NCBI GenBank assembly: GCA_041190985.1
Contig: JBEEPT010000053.1
Location: forward strand, 1-14,306
DNA length: 14,306 nucleotides
Direction: 5' to 3'
Source: Malikia sp041190985
GTDB lineage: Bacteria; Pseudomonadota; Gammaproteobacteria; Burkholderiales; Burkholderiaceae_C
Shown here: positions 1-8,050 of the stretch, in pieces
How the letters are laid out: every line of letters starts with the position of its first letter
Position numbering within the stretch: position 1 is the stretch's first letter
Program-made: the position numbers and the translations under genes
The notes under the pieces: generated by a model
What the model was told of the DNA's origin: nothing
Database searches by the model: none
The model's input: only the letters and a program-made list of their open reading frames with translations

Positions 1-236
1 ACCGCCAGCGGCAGCATCTCGGGCGTGAGGTTGTTCCAGCCGCCGGGATAGAGGTTGGTGTCGACCGGCGCGAGCTTGAAGCCGGCGTTGCGGATGTCGA
101 CCGAGGAGTAGAACGGCGGCGTATGCTCCATCCACTCGAGCCGGAACCAGCGCTCGATCACGGGGGTGGATTCCAGGATGCGCTGCTCGAGTTCGTTGAT
201 CGGGCCGGTCAGGGCGGTGACGAGATGAGGAACCAT
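1..236 (-). CDS. gshA: Glutamate--cysteine ligase, proteobacterial type, N-terminal part (runs off the window)
   Basis: Partial gene; only the first 78 codons are inside the window and the rest continues past position 1. The minus-strand reading from ATG 236-234 begins MVPHLVTALTGPINELEQ and contains ERWFRLEWMEHTPPFYSS and NAGFKLAPVDTNLYPGGWNN. I recognise this N-terminus as the glutamate--cysteine ligase family found in Burkholderiales and acidithiobacilli, distinct from E. coli GshA. The enzyme joins L-glutamate and L-cysteine with ATP in the cytoplasm, the first step of glutathione synthesis. The start is supported by a GGAAGGG ribosome binding site about 5 bases upstream. It is divergent from the MFS gene at 430. 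The assignment rests on remembered family similarity over the N-terminus only; the catalytic body is not visible. Confidence 0.83.
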   Translation of the reverse strand, partial: MVPHLVTALTGPINELEQRILESTPVIERWFRLEWMEHTPPFYSSVDIRNAGFKLAPVDTNLYPGGWNNLTPEMLPLA

Positions 237-429
237 GGGGGCCCTTCCAGATGTTGATTGTTATGCCAGGTCAGGCATCGTTCAGATACGGCATTTTAGA
301 GAGTGGAGGCGTCCAAGGCTATTGCAAGAGCCTGCATCCATACAGCCAGCCTCGCATCATAAAATACCCCTACCCCTATGATTCGCCAGACCGCCGGTCT
401 GCCGCCCCACCCTCACTGCCCCGAAGCCG
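237..429. promoter_or_regulatory. Divergent intergenic region between gshA and the MFS gene
   Basis: This 193-base spacer should carry promoters for both flanking genes. A small inverted repeat, ATCATA at 356-361 and TATGAT at 377-382, places a TATGAT hexamer (one mismatch to TATAAT) on each strand in opposite directions. A tandem TACCCC repeat (365-376) lies between the arms. No good -35 box is seen at 16-18 bases from either hexamer, so the promoter reading is tentative; the repeat could instead be an operator. A 60-codon plus-strand reading frame (251-433) crosses this spacer but shows no protein family signature and I do not call it. Confidence 0.35.
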
Positions 430-1608
430 ATGAACCGAAATCTTTGGCTGCTGGCCGCCGCGCAAGGCCTGTTCCTGACCAACAACGTGGTGTTCATCGC
501 GATCAACGGCCTGGTCGGCCTGAGCCTGGCGCCACGTGGCTGGATGGCCACCCTGCCCGTGATGGGCTACGTGGTCGGCGGCGCGCTCTCCACCGGCCTG
601 GTCGCGCGCAGCCAGGCGCGCTGGGGCCGCAAGGCCTCGTTCCAGCTCGGCCTGCTCGTCGCGCTGCTGTCGGCGCTGGCCTGCGCCGCCGCTGTCCAGC
701 AGGGCAGCTTCTGGCTGCTGGTGGCCGCGACCGTGATCGCGGGCTATTACAGCGCCAACGGCCAGCTCTACCGCTTCGCCGCCGGCGAGCTGGCCGCGCC
801 CGCCTTCCGCGAGCAGGCGGTCTCGCTGGTGCTGGCCGGCGGGCTGCTCGGCGCGATCGTCGGCCCCAATCTGGCGCGCCATACGCGGGACGCGCTGGGC
901 CAGCCTTTCCTGGGCGCCTACCTGGCGCTGGCAGTCGTGGCGCTGCTGGGAATGCTCGTGATCGGCGCGATCGCCTTCCCGCCCGAACCGCCCCGCAAGA
1001 CAGGCAGTGCGAGCGGCCGGCCCTTGCGCCAGATCGTGCGCCAGCCGGTCTTCATCGTCGCGGCCGCAGGCGCGGCACTGGGCTACGGCGTCATGAACCT
1101 GCTGATGGCGGCCACGCCGCTGGCGATGCAGGTCTGCGGCATGCCCTTCTCGGACGCGGCGCTGGTGCTGCAATGGCACGTGATCGGCATGTTCGCGCCG
1201 GGCTTCCTCACCGGCCACCTGATCCGGCGCCTGGGCGTGCTGCCGGTGATGGGCGCCGGCGTGGCGCTCAACGCGCTGTGCATCGCGATCGCGCTGTCGG
1301 GCCAGGACCTGGAGCAGTTCCTGATCGCCCTGTTCCTGCTCGGCATGGGCTGGAACTTCCTGTTCACGGGCAGCACGACGCTGGCGATGCAGGCCTGGCG
1401 ACCGGAAGAAAAGGACAAGACCCAGGCCGCGATCAACTTCTGCGTCTTCGCCACCATGGCGCTGACCTCGTTCGCCTCGGGCGCGCTGGTCACGACCCGG
1501 GGCTGGACGCTGCTGAATTATGGCTCGCTCCTGCCGGTGGGCCTGACCGGCCTGGCGCTGCTGTGGCTGGCGGCGCTGCGCCGCGCCAGGGCACAGGAAC
1601 AAGCCTGA
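430..1608 (+). CDS. MFS transporter of unknown substrate
   Basis: 392-residue integral membrane protein with the hydrophobic profile of a 12-helix major facilitator superfamily carrier in two six-helix halves, separated by a hydrophilic loop at about residues 184-203 (PPEPPRKTGSASGRPLR). A degenerate MFS motif A is visible after helix 2 (about 56-69, ARSQARWGRKA) and its counterpart in the second half (262-269, GHLIRRLG). It should sit in the inner membrane as a secondary transporter; the substrate and direction cannot be read from sequence. The ATG at 430 puts the first helix right after MNRNL; no clear ribosome binding site precedes it. It is a single gene, divergent from gshA and convergent with the M20 peptidase gene, so neighbours give no hint of substrate. 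The family call is firm, the function is open. Confidence 0.85.
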   Translation: MNRNLWLLAAAQGLFLTNNVVFIAINGLVGLSLAPRGWMATLPVMGYVVGGALSTGLVARSQARWGRKASFQLGLLVALLSALACAAAVQQGSFWLLVAATVIAGYYSANGQLYRFAAGELAAPAFREQAVSLVLAGGLLGAIVGPNLARHTRDALGQPFLGAYLALAVVALLGMLVIGAIAFPPEPPRKTGSASGRPLRQIVRQPVFIVAAAGAALGYGVMNLLMAATPLAMQVCGMPFSDAALVLQWHVIGMFAPGFLTGHLIRRLGVLPVMGAGVALNALCIAIALSGQDLEQFLIALFLLGMGWNFLFTGSTTLAMQAWRPEEKDKTQAAINFCVFATMALTSFASGALVTTRGWTLLNYGSLLPVGLTGLALLWLAALRRARAQEQA

Positions 1609-1622
1609 ATCGGCGCCGTCCC

Positions 1623-1644
1623 GAAGGCGCCGGGCTGCGCCTTC
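1623..1644. terminator. GC-rich hairpin between convergent genes (possible bidirectional terminator)
   Basis: An 8-bp perfect inverted repeat, GAAGGCGC (1623-1630) and GCGCCTTC (1637-1644) with a 6-base loop, lies 15 bases after the MFS stop codon and overlaps the stop codon of the convergent M20 gene. The position suits a shared terminator, but neither strand has a T-tract after the stem, so a canonical intrinsic terminator is not shown. A further GGCGCC repeat at 1612-1617 offers an alternative pairing. Confidence 0.35.
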
Positions 1645-3139
1645 AGGGCATGCGCGCGATCACCTCGGCCACGGCGGCGGTGAGCCGCTTCGCATAAGGC
1701 AGGTGCAGGAACTCGTTGGGACCGTGCGCATTGCTCCTGGGCCCGAGCACGCCGCAGACCATCATCTGGGCGCGCGGAAAACCCCGGCTCAGCATGTTCA
1801 TCAGCGGGATCGTGCCGCCCTGGCCGATGTAGCCGCAGGGCGCGCCGAAATAGGCCTGGCTGGAGGCGTGCAGCGCCTGCTCGAACCAGGGCGTCATGGC
1901 CGGTGCATCCCAGCCGGTGGCAGCGCCGTCTGGCTCGAAGGTAACCCGCGCCTGGTAGGGCGCGTTGTCTTCCAGCAGCACTTTCAGCTGCTGTGCCGAC
2001 TGCGCGGCATCGACCATCGGCGGCAGCCGCAGGCTGAGCTTGAAGGCCGTGTAGGGCCGCAGCACATTGCCGGCATTGGCCAGCTCGGGCAGGCCCTCGG
2101 CACCGATCACGCTCAGCGTCGGGCGCCAGGTGCGGCGCAGCAGGGCCTCGATCGGATCGGTCGTGGTCGGCAGCGTGAACAGGGTGGAGCCGCCGCAGTC
2201 GTGGTGGGCCCAGGGAAAGCGCTGCCAGACCTCGTCGCCCAGGATCGCCGCCGTCGCGCGCGCCTGCTCCAGGCGCACGGCCGGAATCTCGCAGTGGAAG
2301 GCCGCCGGCAACAGGCGTCCGGTCGCGCTGTCCTCGAGCCGGTCAAGCAGCTGGCGCATGATGCGGAAGCTCGAAGGCACGACGCCCGAGGAGTCGCCAG
2401 AATGGATGCCCTCGGTCAGCACCTCGACCTTGAGCACGCCGCTGGCCATGCCGCGCAGGCTGGTGGTGAGCCAGAGCTGGTCGTAGTTGCCGGCGCCGCT
2501 GTCCAGGCAGATCACGAGGCCGACCGCGCCGAGGCGGTCCTTGAGCGCATCGACATAGGGCAGCAGGTCGTAGGAGCCGCTTTCCTCGCAGGTCTCGATC
2601 AGGCCGACGATGCGCGGGTGCGGCACGCCCTGGGCCTTGAGCGCCTGGATCGCGGCGATGCTCGCGTAGACCGCGTAGCCGTCATCGGCGCCGCCGCGCC
2701 CATAGAGCTTGTCGTCGATGATCTTCGGCGTCCAGGGGCCGAGGTCGCTGCGCCAGCCGCTGAACTCGGGCTGCTTGTCGAGGTGGCCGTACATCAGCAC
2801 GGTCTCGCCGCTGGCCGGCGCCGGCTCGCCCTGGCGCCCGCCGCTCGCGGCCAGCTCGAAGAACAGCACCGGCGTGCGCGGCATGCCGTCCGCCGTCTGC
2901 AGCCGCACGATCTCGAGCGCCAGGCCCGGTATGCGCTGGGCCTCGACCCAGTCGGCCGCCTGGCGCAGCACGGTCTCGAGATGGCCGTGCGCGGCCCAGT
3001 CGGCGTCGAAGGCCGGCGACTTGGCCGGCACCTCGATGTAGCGCTGCAGCTGCGGGACTATGCTGGCGCGCCAGCGTTCCTCGACCAGTGCGGTCACGGC
3101 CGCGCCATCGAGCCGGGTGTCGGGATCTCGTGCGTTCAT
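1643..3139 (-). CDS. M20 family zinc metallopeptidase (carnosinase-like dipeptidase)
   Basis: 498-residue cytosolic-type M20 peptidase, the usual length for the CNDP/dipeptidase branch. The metal and catalytic residues are in order: H119 and D121 in YGHLDKQPE, bridging D152 in GRGGADDG, general base E185 and metal ligand E186 in ETCEESGS, D213 in CLDSG, H246 of the lid/dimerisation domain in EGIHSGDSSG, and H472 in NAHGPNE. A lid domain inserted at about 225-380 is consistent with the family. It probably hydrolyses dipeptides or related short amides using two zinc ions; exact substrate is not predictable. The ATG at 3139 is preceded by AGGAG with a 9-base spacer. It is last in a same-strand cluster with the antiporter and apt, 40 bases after apt, so co-transcription is likely. 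No signal peptide is seen. Confidence 0.9.
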   Translation of the reverse strand: MNARDPDTRLDGAAVTALVEERWRASIVPQLQRYIEVPAKSPAFDADWAAHGHLETVLRQAADWVEAQRIPGLALEIVRLQTADGMPRTPVLFFELAASGGRQGEPAPASGETVLMYGHLDKQPEFSGWRSDLGPWTPKIIDDKLYGRGGADDGYAVYASIAAIQALKAQGVPHPRIVGLIETCEESGSYDLLPYVDALKDRLGAVGLVICLDSGAGNYDQLWLTTSLRGMASGVLKVEVLTEGIHSGDSSGVVPSSFRIMRQLLDRLEDSATGRLLPAAFHCEIPAVRLEQARATAAILGDEVWQRFPWAHHDCGGSTLFTLPTTTDPIEALLRRTWRPTLSVIGAEGLPELANAGNVLRPYTAFKLSLRLPPMVDAAQSAQQLKVLLEDNAPYQARVTFEPDGAATGWDAPAMTPWFEQALHASSQAYFGAPCGYIGQGGTIPLMNMLSRGFPRAQMMVCGVLGPRSNAHGPNEFLHLPYAKRLTAAVAEVIARMP

Positions 3140-3179
3140 CGTCTCTCACTCCTGGGGCGGCGCGCCGCCGGTGCGGCCT

Positions 3180-3725
3180 TCAGCGGCCTTCGTACTCGAC
3201 CAGCGTGAACAGGGGCAGGCCGGCATCGCGCAGCCGCCGGGCTCCGCCGAGCGCGGGCAGGCTCACGATCGCGGCGCCTTCGACCACGGCCGCGCCCAGC
3301 CGCTCGAGCAGCCGCTTGCCGGCCATCATGGTGCCGCCGGTGGCAATCAGGTCGTCGATCAGCAGCACCCGCTCGCCCGGCGCGACCGCGTCGGTGTGCA
3401 GTTCCAGCGTCGCGCTGCCGTACTCCAGCTCGTAGGTCTCGGCCACGGTGCGATAGGGCAGCTTGCCCTTCTTGCGGATCGGGACGAAGCCGAGCCCGAG
3501 GGCGTAGGCCAGCGCTCCGCCGACGATGAAGCCGCGCGCATCGAGGCCGGCAACGCGGTCGGGACGCAGCGCCGGGTCGCGGTAGCGCTGGGCCAGGCGC
3601 TCGATCAGCTCGTGGAACAGGCGCGCGTCCTGCAGCAGCGGCGTGATGTCTCGGAAATGCACGCCGGGCGCCGGCCAGTCGGCCACGGTCCGGATATGCG
3701 CCTGCAGGTCTGCACTGGAATTCAT
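3180..3725 (-). CDS. apt: Adenine phosphoribosyltransferase
   Basis: 181-residue cytoplasmic purine-salvage enzyme that makes AMP and pyrophosphate from adenine and PRPP; E. coli Apt is about the same length. The PRPP-binding motif VLLIDDLIATGGT (120-132) is canonical for the type I phosphoribosyltransferase fold, and the N-terminal FRDITPLL segment (24-31) is typical of Apt. LDARGFIVGGALA (61-73) and RKKGKLPY (84-91) also match the family. The reading frame stays open upstream to 3830, but those 35 codons overlap the antiporter gene and do not look like Apt, so I take ATG 3725. Its ribosome binding site is weak; the start lies 7 bases after the antiporter stop codon, which suggests translational coupling. 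Confidence 0.95.
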   Translation of the reverse strand: MNSSADLQAHIRTVADWPAPGVHFRDITPLLQDARLFHELIERLAQRYRDPALRPDRVAGLDARGFIVGGALAYALGLGFVPIRKKGKLPYRTVAETYELEYGSATLELHTDAVAPGERVLLIDDLIATGGTMMAGKRLLERLGAAVVEGAAIVSLPALGGARRLRDAGLPLFTLVEYEGR

Positions 3726-3732
3726 GGGGCCA

Positions 3733-5721
3733 TTATCGTCCGCTGACCAGCTTTTCCTCCGCCAGCGCAAGCTCTTCGGGCATGCCGGACAGCACCAGGG
3801 TGTCGCCTCCCTGCAACACCAGCTCGTCATCCACCGCGACGCTCTTGCCGTCGGCGCGGCGCAGGCCCACGACCTGCACCCCGATGGCCTGCAGCAGCAG
3901 ATCGCCCAGGCTGCGGCCTATGGTCTTGCCGGCCATCGGCAGCGTCACGGTGACCAGGCGCTCCTGGTAGAGCTCCTCGACGGTGCTGTCGTCGGCGCCG
4001 TGGAAATAGCCGCGCAGCAGGCTGTAGCGCTGGTCGCGCTGGTCCTGCACGATGCGGATCACGCGCCGCATCGGCACGCCGACCAGGGCCAGCGCATGGC
4101 TGGCCAGCATCAGGCTGGCCTCGATCGCCTCGGGCACCACCTCGGTCGCGCCGGCCTGCTGCAGCTTGGCCAGGTCCTGGTCGTCGACGGTGCGCACCAC
4201 GACCGGCACCCCGGGCGCGTGCTCGTGCGCCACCGCCAGCACCTTGAGCGCGCTCGGCGTGTCGAGATAGGTCACGACCACCGCGCTGGCGCGGCTGAGA
4301 CCCGCGGCCTTCAGCGCCTGCGCGCGCGCTGCGTCGCCGAACACGACCGAATGCCCGGCGGCGGCGGCCTGGCGCACCCGGTCGGGGTCGAGGTCCAGCG
4401 CCATGTAGGGAATGCGCTCGCGCTCCAGCATGCGCGCCAGGTTCTGGCCGCAGCGGCCATAGCCGCAGATGATCACGTGCTTGTCCGCGGCCATCGCGCG
4501 CGCGGCGATCTGCGTCATCTGCACCGACTGCATCAGCCAGTCGCTGCCGACCAGGCGCATCACGATCGCATTGCTGCCCATGATCACGAACGGCGCCAGC
4601 AGCATCGAGATCACCATGGCGGCCAGCACCGGGTTGAACAGCTCGGGGGGAATCAGGCGGCTCTGCGACGCGAGCTGCAGCAGCACGAAGCCGAACTCGC
4701 CCGCCTGCGACAGGTAGAGCCCGACCCGCAGCGAGGTGCCAGCCGGCGCGCCGAAGCTGCGCGCCAGCCCGGTGATCACCAGCAGCTTGAACAGGAAGGA
4801 GGCCACGAGCAGCAGCAGCACCAGGGGCCAGCGCTGCCAGACGATGCGCCAGTCCAGCAGCATGCCTATGGTGATGAAGAACAGGCCCAGCAGCACGTCG
4901 TGGAAGGGCCTGATGTCGGTCTCGACCTGGTGCTTGTACTCGGTCTCGGAGATCAGCATGCCGGCGACGAAGGCGCCCAGCGCCAGCGACAGGCCCGCAT
5001 GCTCGGTCAGCCAGGCCAGCCCGAGCGTGATCAGCAGCAGGTTGAGCATGAAGAGCTCCTCGCTCTTGCGCCGCACCACCAGGGTCAGCCACCAGCGCAT
5101 CGCCTTCTGACCGCCGGTCAGCAGGATGCCGAGCAGCACGACGGCCTTGAGCAGCGCCAGGCCCAGGTCCGTCACCAGCTGGTTGGGCGGCGCGCCCAAC
5201 GCCGGGATCAGCACCAGCAGCGGCACCACGGCCAGGTCCTGGAACAGCAGGATGCCGACCACGCGCTTGCCGTGCTCGGACTCGAGCTCGAGCCGGTCCG
5301 ACACCAGCTTGACCACGATGGCGGTCGAGCTCATGGCCATGACGCCGCCGAGCGCGAGCGCGTTGTACCACTCGAGCTTCCACCACTGCGGCAGCAGCCA
5401 GTCGAGCACGGTAGAGCCCAGGGTGGTGAGCAGTATGGTCAGGATCACCTGCAGCAGGCCGAGCCCGAAGACGTGGCGGCGCATCGCGCGCAGCTTGGGC
5501 AGGCTGAACTCCAGCCCGATCACGAACATCAGGAACACGACGCCGAACTCGGCCAGATAGCGCACGCCAGCCGAGTTCTGTGCCAGCGCCAGCGCGTTGG
5601 GTCCGATCAGCACCCCGACCGCCAGGTAGCCGAGCATGGGCGGCAACTTGGCGAGCCGGCACAGCACCACCCCGGCGACGGCAGCGACCAGGTAGAGCAG
5701 CGCGATGTCAAGCGAATTCAT
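3733..5721 (-). CDS. CPA2-family monovalent cation:proton antiporter with RCK domain (KefB/KefC-like)
   Basis: 662-residue inner-membrane antiporter that likely exports K+ or Na+ in exchange for H+. Residues 1 to about 390 form the Na+/H+ exchanger domain with many hydrophobic helices; SSTAIVVK (131-138) and FQDLAVVPLL (160-169) are hallmark KefB/C segments with the conserved Gln161-Asp162. The loop HQVETDIRPF (264-273) resembles the Kef regulatory loop. Residues about 414-530 are an RCK_N (TrkA-N) nucleotide-binding domain with the glycine motif GYGRCGQNL (420-428), and about 575-658 match TrkA-C. It is somewhat longer than E. coli KefB or KefC, so whether it is glutathione-gated like them is unproven. 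First gene of a probable operon with apt and the M20 peptidase. No ribosome binding site is visible before ATG 5721. Confidence 0.92.
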   Translation of the reverse strand: MNSLDIALLYLVAAVAGVVLCRLAKLPPMLGYLAVGVLIGPNALALAQNSAGVRYLAEFGVVFLMFVIGLEFSLPKLRAMRRHVFGLGLLQVILTILLTTLGSTVLDWLLPQWWKLEWYNALALGGVMAMSSTAIVVKLVSDRLELESEHGKRVVGILLFQDLAVVPLLVLIPALGAPPNQLVTDLGLALLKAVVLLGILLTGGQKAMRWWLTLVVRRKSEELFMLNLLLITLGLAWLTEHAGLSLALGAFVAGMLISETEYKHQVETDIRPFHDVLLGLFFITIGMLLDWRIVWQRWPLVLLLLVASFLFKLLVITGLARSFGAPAGTSLRVGLYLSQAGEFGFVLLQLASQSRLIPPELFNPVLAAMVISMLLAPFVIMGSNAIVMRLVGSDWLMQSVQMTQIAARAMAADKHVIICGYGRCGQNLARMLERERIPYMALDLDPDRVRQAAAAGHSVVFGDAARAQALKAAGLSRASAVVVTYLDTPSALKVLAVAHEHAPGVPVVVRTVDDQDLAKLQQAGATEVVPEAIEASLMLASHALALVGVPMRRVIRIVQDQRDQRYSLLRGYFHGADDSTVEELYQERLVTVTLPMAGKTIGRSLGDLLLQAIGVQVVGLRRADGKSVAVDDELVLQGGDTLVLSGMPEELALAEEKLVSGR

Positions 5722-5788
5722 GGAGGAATCTTAGCCTTTGGCGGCGCGTCAAGCTGCGCGCCGGACCCCTTGTCCGATAATCCCTGCC
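5722..5788. promoter_or_regulatory. Short divergent promoter region, antiporter / kdsD
   Basis: Only 67 bases separate the two divergent start codons. On the plus strand GATAAT at 5776-5781 is a good -10 hexamer lying just 7 bases before the kdsD ATG, so transcription from it would begin at or next to the start codon. On the minus strand TTGACG (5752-5747) resembles a -35 box, followed by TAAGAT (5733-5728) at a spacing of 13 bases, shorter than usual. Neither gene has a Shine-Dalgarno sequence here. The promoters are inferred from motifs alone. Confidence 0.4.
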
Positions 5789-6778
5789 ATGACTGCAAGC
5801 CTCACCCTCGACGCCGCCGCGACCCTGTCCCTGGCGCGCGACACCCTGGCCATCGAAGCCCAGGCCATCGCCGCGATGGCCGCCAGGCTGGACGACCGCT
5901 TTGTGCAGGCGACCCGGCTGGCCCTCGCCTGCCGGGGACGGCTGGTAGTGACCGGCATGGGCAAGAGTGGCCATGTCGGGCGCAAGATCGCCGCGACCCT
6001 GGCCTCCACCGGCACCCCCGCCATGTTCGTGCACCCGGCCGAGGCCAGCCACGGCGACCTCGGCATGATCACGCGCGACGACATCGTGCTCGCGATCAGC
6101 AACAGCGGCGAGAGCGAGGAGCTCACCGCCATCCTGCCGCTGATCAAGCGCATGGGCGTGCCGCTGCTGGCCATGACCGGCCGCCCCGGCTCCAGCCTGG
6201 GGCAGCATGCCGACATCGTGCTCGACACCGCGGTCGAGAAGGAGGCCTGCCCGCACAACCTGGCGCCCACCGCCAGCACCACCGCGCAGCTTGCGATGGG
6301 CGACGCCTTCGCGATCGCCCTGCTCGAGGCGCGCGGCTTCCGGCCCGACGACTTCGCGCGCTCGCACCCCGGCGGCGCGCTGGGACGCAAGCTGCTGACC
6401 CTGGTCAGCGACGTGATGCGCCCGGCCGAACAGGCGCCGCGCGTCGGCCTGCAGGCGTCCTTGAGCGAGATGATGCGCGAGATCAGTGCCAAGGGCCTGG
6501 GCGCGACCGCCGTGGTCGATGCTGCCGGCCTGCCGGTGGGCATCTTCACCGACGGCGATCTGCGCCGGCTGATCGAGAGCGGCACCGACCTGCGCGCCGT
6601 GACGGCCGGCGCGGTCATGCACCGCCAGCCGCGCAGCGTGCGCCCCGACGCCCTAGCGGTCGAGGCCGCCGAGCTGATGGAGACGCACAGCGTCACCAGC
6701 CTGCTGGTGGTCGACGCGCAGGGCCGGCTGTGCGGCGCGCTCAACAGCCACGACCTGATGCGCGCCAAGGTGATCTGA
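5789..6778 (+). CDS. kdsD: D-arabinose 5-phosphate isomerase (KpsF/GutQ family)
   Basis: 329-residue cytoplasmic enzyme converting D-ribulose 5-phosphate to D-arabinose 5-phosphate, the entry step of Kdo synthesis for lipopolysaccharide. The SIS sugar-isomerase domain covers about 40-180 (GMGKSGHVGRK at 56-66, SNSGESEEL at 104-112, APTASTTAQLAMGDA at 159-173) and two CBS domains cover about 205-325. Lys59, Glu111, Glu152 and His193 fall at the same numbers as the residues reported as important in E. coli KdsD, and total length is nearly identical. The frame is open upstream to 5738, but family alignment favours ATG 5789 (MTASLTLDAA). Followed 16 bases later by kdsC, the next-but-one enzyme of the same pathway, so the cluster is functional. 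No Shine-Dalgarno sequence is seen. Confidence 0.95.
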   Translation: MTASLTLDAAATLSLARDTLAIEAQAIAAMAARLDDRFVQATRLALACRGRLVVTGMGKSGHVGRKIAATLASTGTPAMFVHPAEASHGDLGMITRDDIVLAISNSGESEELTAILPLIKRMGVPLLAMTGRPGSSLGQHADIVLDTAVEKEACPHNLAPTASTTAQLAMGDAFAIALLEARGFRPDDFARSHPGGALGRKLLTLVSDVMRPAEQAPRVGLQASLSEMMREISAKGLGATAVVDAAGLPVGIFTDGDLRRLIESGTDLRAVTAGAVMHRQPRSVRPDALAVEAAELMETHSVTSLLVVDAQGRLCGALNSHDLMRAKVI

Positions 6779-6794
6779 GCCCTGCCCCGCCGAC

Positions 6795-7391
6795 ATGACT
6801 GCGACGACGACCATGACCTGCACGCCCGCCCACACCCTGCCGCCCCTGCGGCCCACCCTGCAATTCCCGCCCGAGCTGCTGCTGCGCGCACAGGGCATCA
6901 AGGTGGTGTTCTTCGACATCGACGGCGTCCTGACCGACGGCAGCCTCTACTTCACCGAGGGCGGCGAGACGATCAAGCGCTTCCACACCCTGGACGGCCA
7001 CGGCATCAAGCTGCTGCAGCGCATCGGCGTGACGCCGGCGGTCGTGACCGGACGCGACTCGGCACCGCTGCGCAAGCGCCTTGCCGCCCTGGGCGTGACG
7101 CATGCGCGCTTCGGCACCGAGGACAAGCGCCCGGCGGCCGAGAGCATCCTGACAGAGCTCGGCCTGGACTGGTCGCAGGCCGCCGCCATCGGCGACGACT
7201 GGCCCGACCTGCCGGTGCTGCGCCGCTGCGCCCTGGCGGGTGCGCCGCCGGCCGCGCAGGCCGAGGTGCTGGCGCTCGTCCACCATGTCACGCGCGCCAG
7301 CGGCGGCCACGGCGCAGCGCGCGAGTTCTGCGACCTGATCCTGGTGGCCAGCGGCCAGTACGCCCGCCTGCTCGAAGAGGCCGCGGCATGA
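6795..7391 (+). CDS. kdsC: 3-deoxy-D-manno-octulosonate 8-phosphate phosphatase (HAD family)
   Basis: 198-residue capless HAD phosphatase that removes phosphate from Kdo 8-phosphate to give Kdo in the cytoplasm; active as a tetramer in the known family. Motif I is DIDGVLTDG (41-49) with nucleophile D41 and D43; motif II is T85 in TGRDS; motif III is K111 in EDKRP; motif IV is GDDWPD (133-138). The C-terminal GGHGAAREFCD (170-180) matches the KdsC-specific tail that closes over the neighbouring active site. The start is uncertain: ATG 6795 gives a hydrophilic, Thr-rich leader (MTATTTMTC) and ATG 6813 is in frame just downstream; neither has a clear ribosome binding site. The stop codon overlaps the lptC start by ATGA. 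Confidence 0.92.
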   Translation: MTATTTMTCTPAHTLPPLRPTLQFPPELLLRAQGIKVVFFDIDGVLTDGSLYFTEGGETIKRFHTLDGHGIKLLQRIGVTPAVVTGRDSAPLRKRLAALGVTHARFGTEDKRPAAESILTELGLDWSQAAAIGDDWPDLPVLRRCALAGAPPAAQAEVLALVHHVTRASGGHGAAREFCDLILVASGQYARLLEEAAA

Positions 7392-8011
7392 GCCTGCGCC
7401 CGCTCGGCCGTCTGGGCCGGTGGTGGGACCTGGCCTCGATCTATCTGCCGGTGCTGATCATGGGCCTGCTCGCCCTCGGCAGCTACTGGATACTGCGCAC
7501 CACGCCGGCGTCTCCGGAAGGCCCGGACGAGCAGCCCGAACGGCACGAGCCCGACTATTTCATGCGCGGCTTCTCGGTGCGCAGCCACGGCGCAGACGGC
7601 AGCCTGCGCAGCGAAGTCTTCGGCAGCCAGGCGCGCCACTATCCCGACACCGACACGCTGGAGGTCGACGACGCGCGCATACGCGCCTTCAACGAGCGCG
7701 GCCAGCTCACCGCCGCCACGGCCAGGCGCCTGAGCACCGACGGGAAACAGAGCGAATACCTGCTGCAGGGGCAGGTTCTCGTCGAGCGGCCGGCCAGCGC
7801 CGCGGACCTGGCGGCCGGCCGGCCGGCCATGAGCTTCGCCGGCGAACAGATGAGGATCTACAGCGAGGCGCATCGCATCGAGTCGGACCTGCCCGTCGAG
7901 CTCAGGCGTGGCCGCGACCGCATCACCGCCGACACCCTGCGCTACGACGACGGCAAGCGGGTGGCCGACCTGCAGGGTCGGGTGCACGCGGTGCTGCCGT
8001 CACGCCACTGA
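7388..8011 (+). CDS. lptC: LPS export ABC transporter periplasmic protein LptC
   Basis: 207-residue bitopic inner-membrane protein. A single N-terminal transmembrane segment at about 15-36 (ASIYLPVLIMGLLALGSYWI within it) follows a short basic cytoplasmic end; the rest is the periplasmic LptC/OstA-like beta-jellyroll (about 55-200), with DYFMRGFSVRSHGADG and EVFGSQARHYPDTDTLEV matching the family. LptC links the LptB2FG transporter to LptA in the bridge that moves LPS to the outer membrane. E. coli LptC is slightly shorter. The ATGA overlap with kdsC indicates translational coupling. Unusually, lptA and lptB, which commonly follow, are absent; a convergent RNA-binding protein gene comes next. 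The sequence family is poorly conserved, so the call also leans on the kdsC context. Confidence 0.9.
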   Translation: MSLRPLGRLGRWWDLASIYLPVLIMGLLALGSYWILRTTPASPEGPDEQPERHEPDYFMRGFSVRSHGADGSLRSEVFGSQARHYPDTDTLEVDDARIRAFNERGQLTAATARRLSTDGKQSEYLLQGQVLVERPASAADLAAGRPAMSFAGEQMRIYSEAHRIESDLPVELRRGRDRITADTLRYDDGKRVADLQGRVHAVLPSRH

Positions 8012-8016
8012 GCCCC

Positions 8017-8050
8017 AAAAACAAACCCCGACGCCTTGCGGAGCCGGGGT
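8017..8050 (-). terminator. Intrinsic terminator of the RRM gene
   Basis: On the minus strand a stem ACCCCG (8050-8045) / CGGGGT (8030-8025), extendable inward by a G.T and a C-G pair, is followed by TTTGTTTTT (8025-8017). It lies 61 bases after the RRM stop codon. On the plus strand there is no T-tract after the stem, so it serves the RRM gene more clearly than lptC. Confidence 0.8.

Noticed and set aside
251..433. 60-codon plus-strand frame between gshA and the MFS gene
   Set aside because: No ribosome binding site or recognisable sequence; it overlaps the divergent promoter region.
376..1602. 408-codon minus-strand frame opposite the MFS gene
   Set aside because: Translation is Gln/Arg/Ala low-complexity with no domain; the plus-strand frame encodes a clear MFS protein.
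3643..6798. Very long plus-strand open frame (about 1050 codons) antisense to the antiporter and overlapping kdsD
   Set aside because: Its translation is low-complexity (Gln/His/Arg-rich) and crosses two well-supported genes; long open antisense frames are expected in GC-rich DNA.
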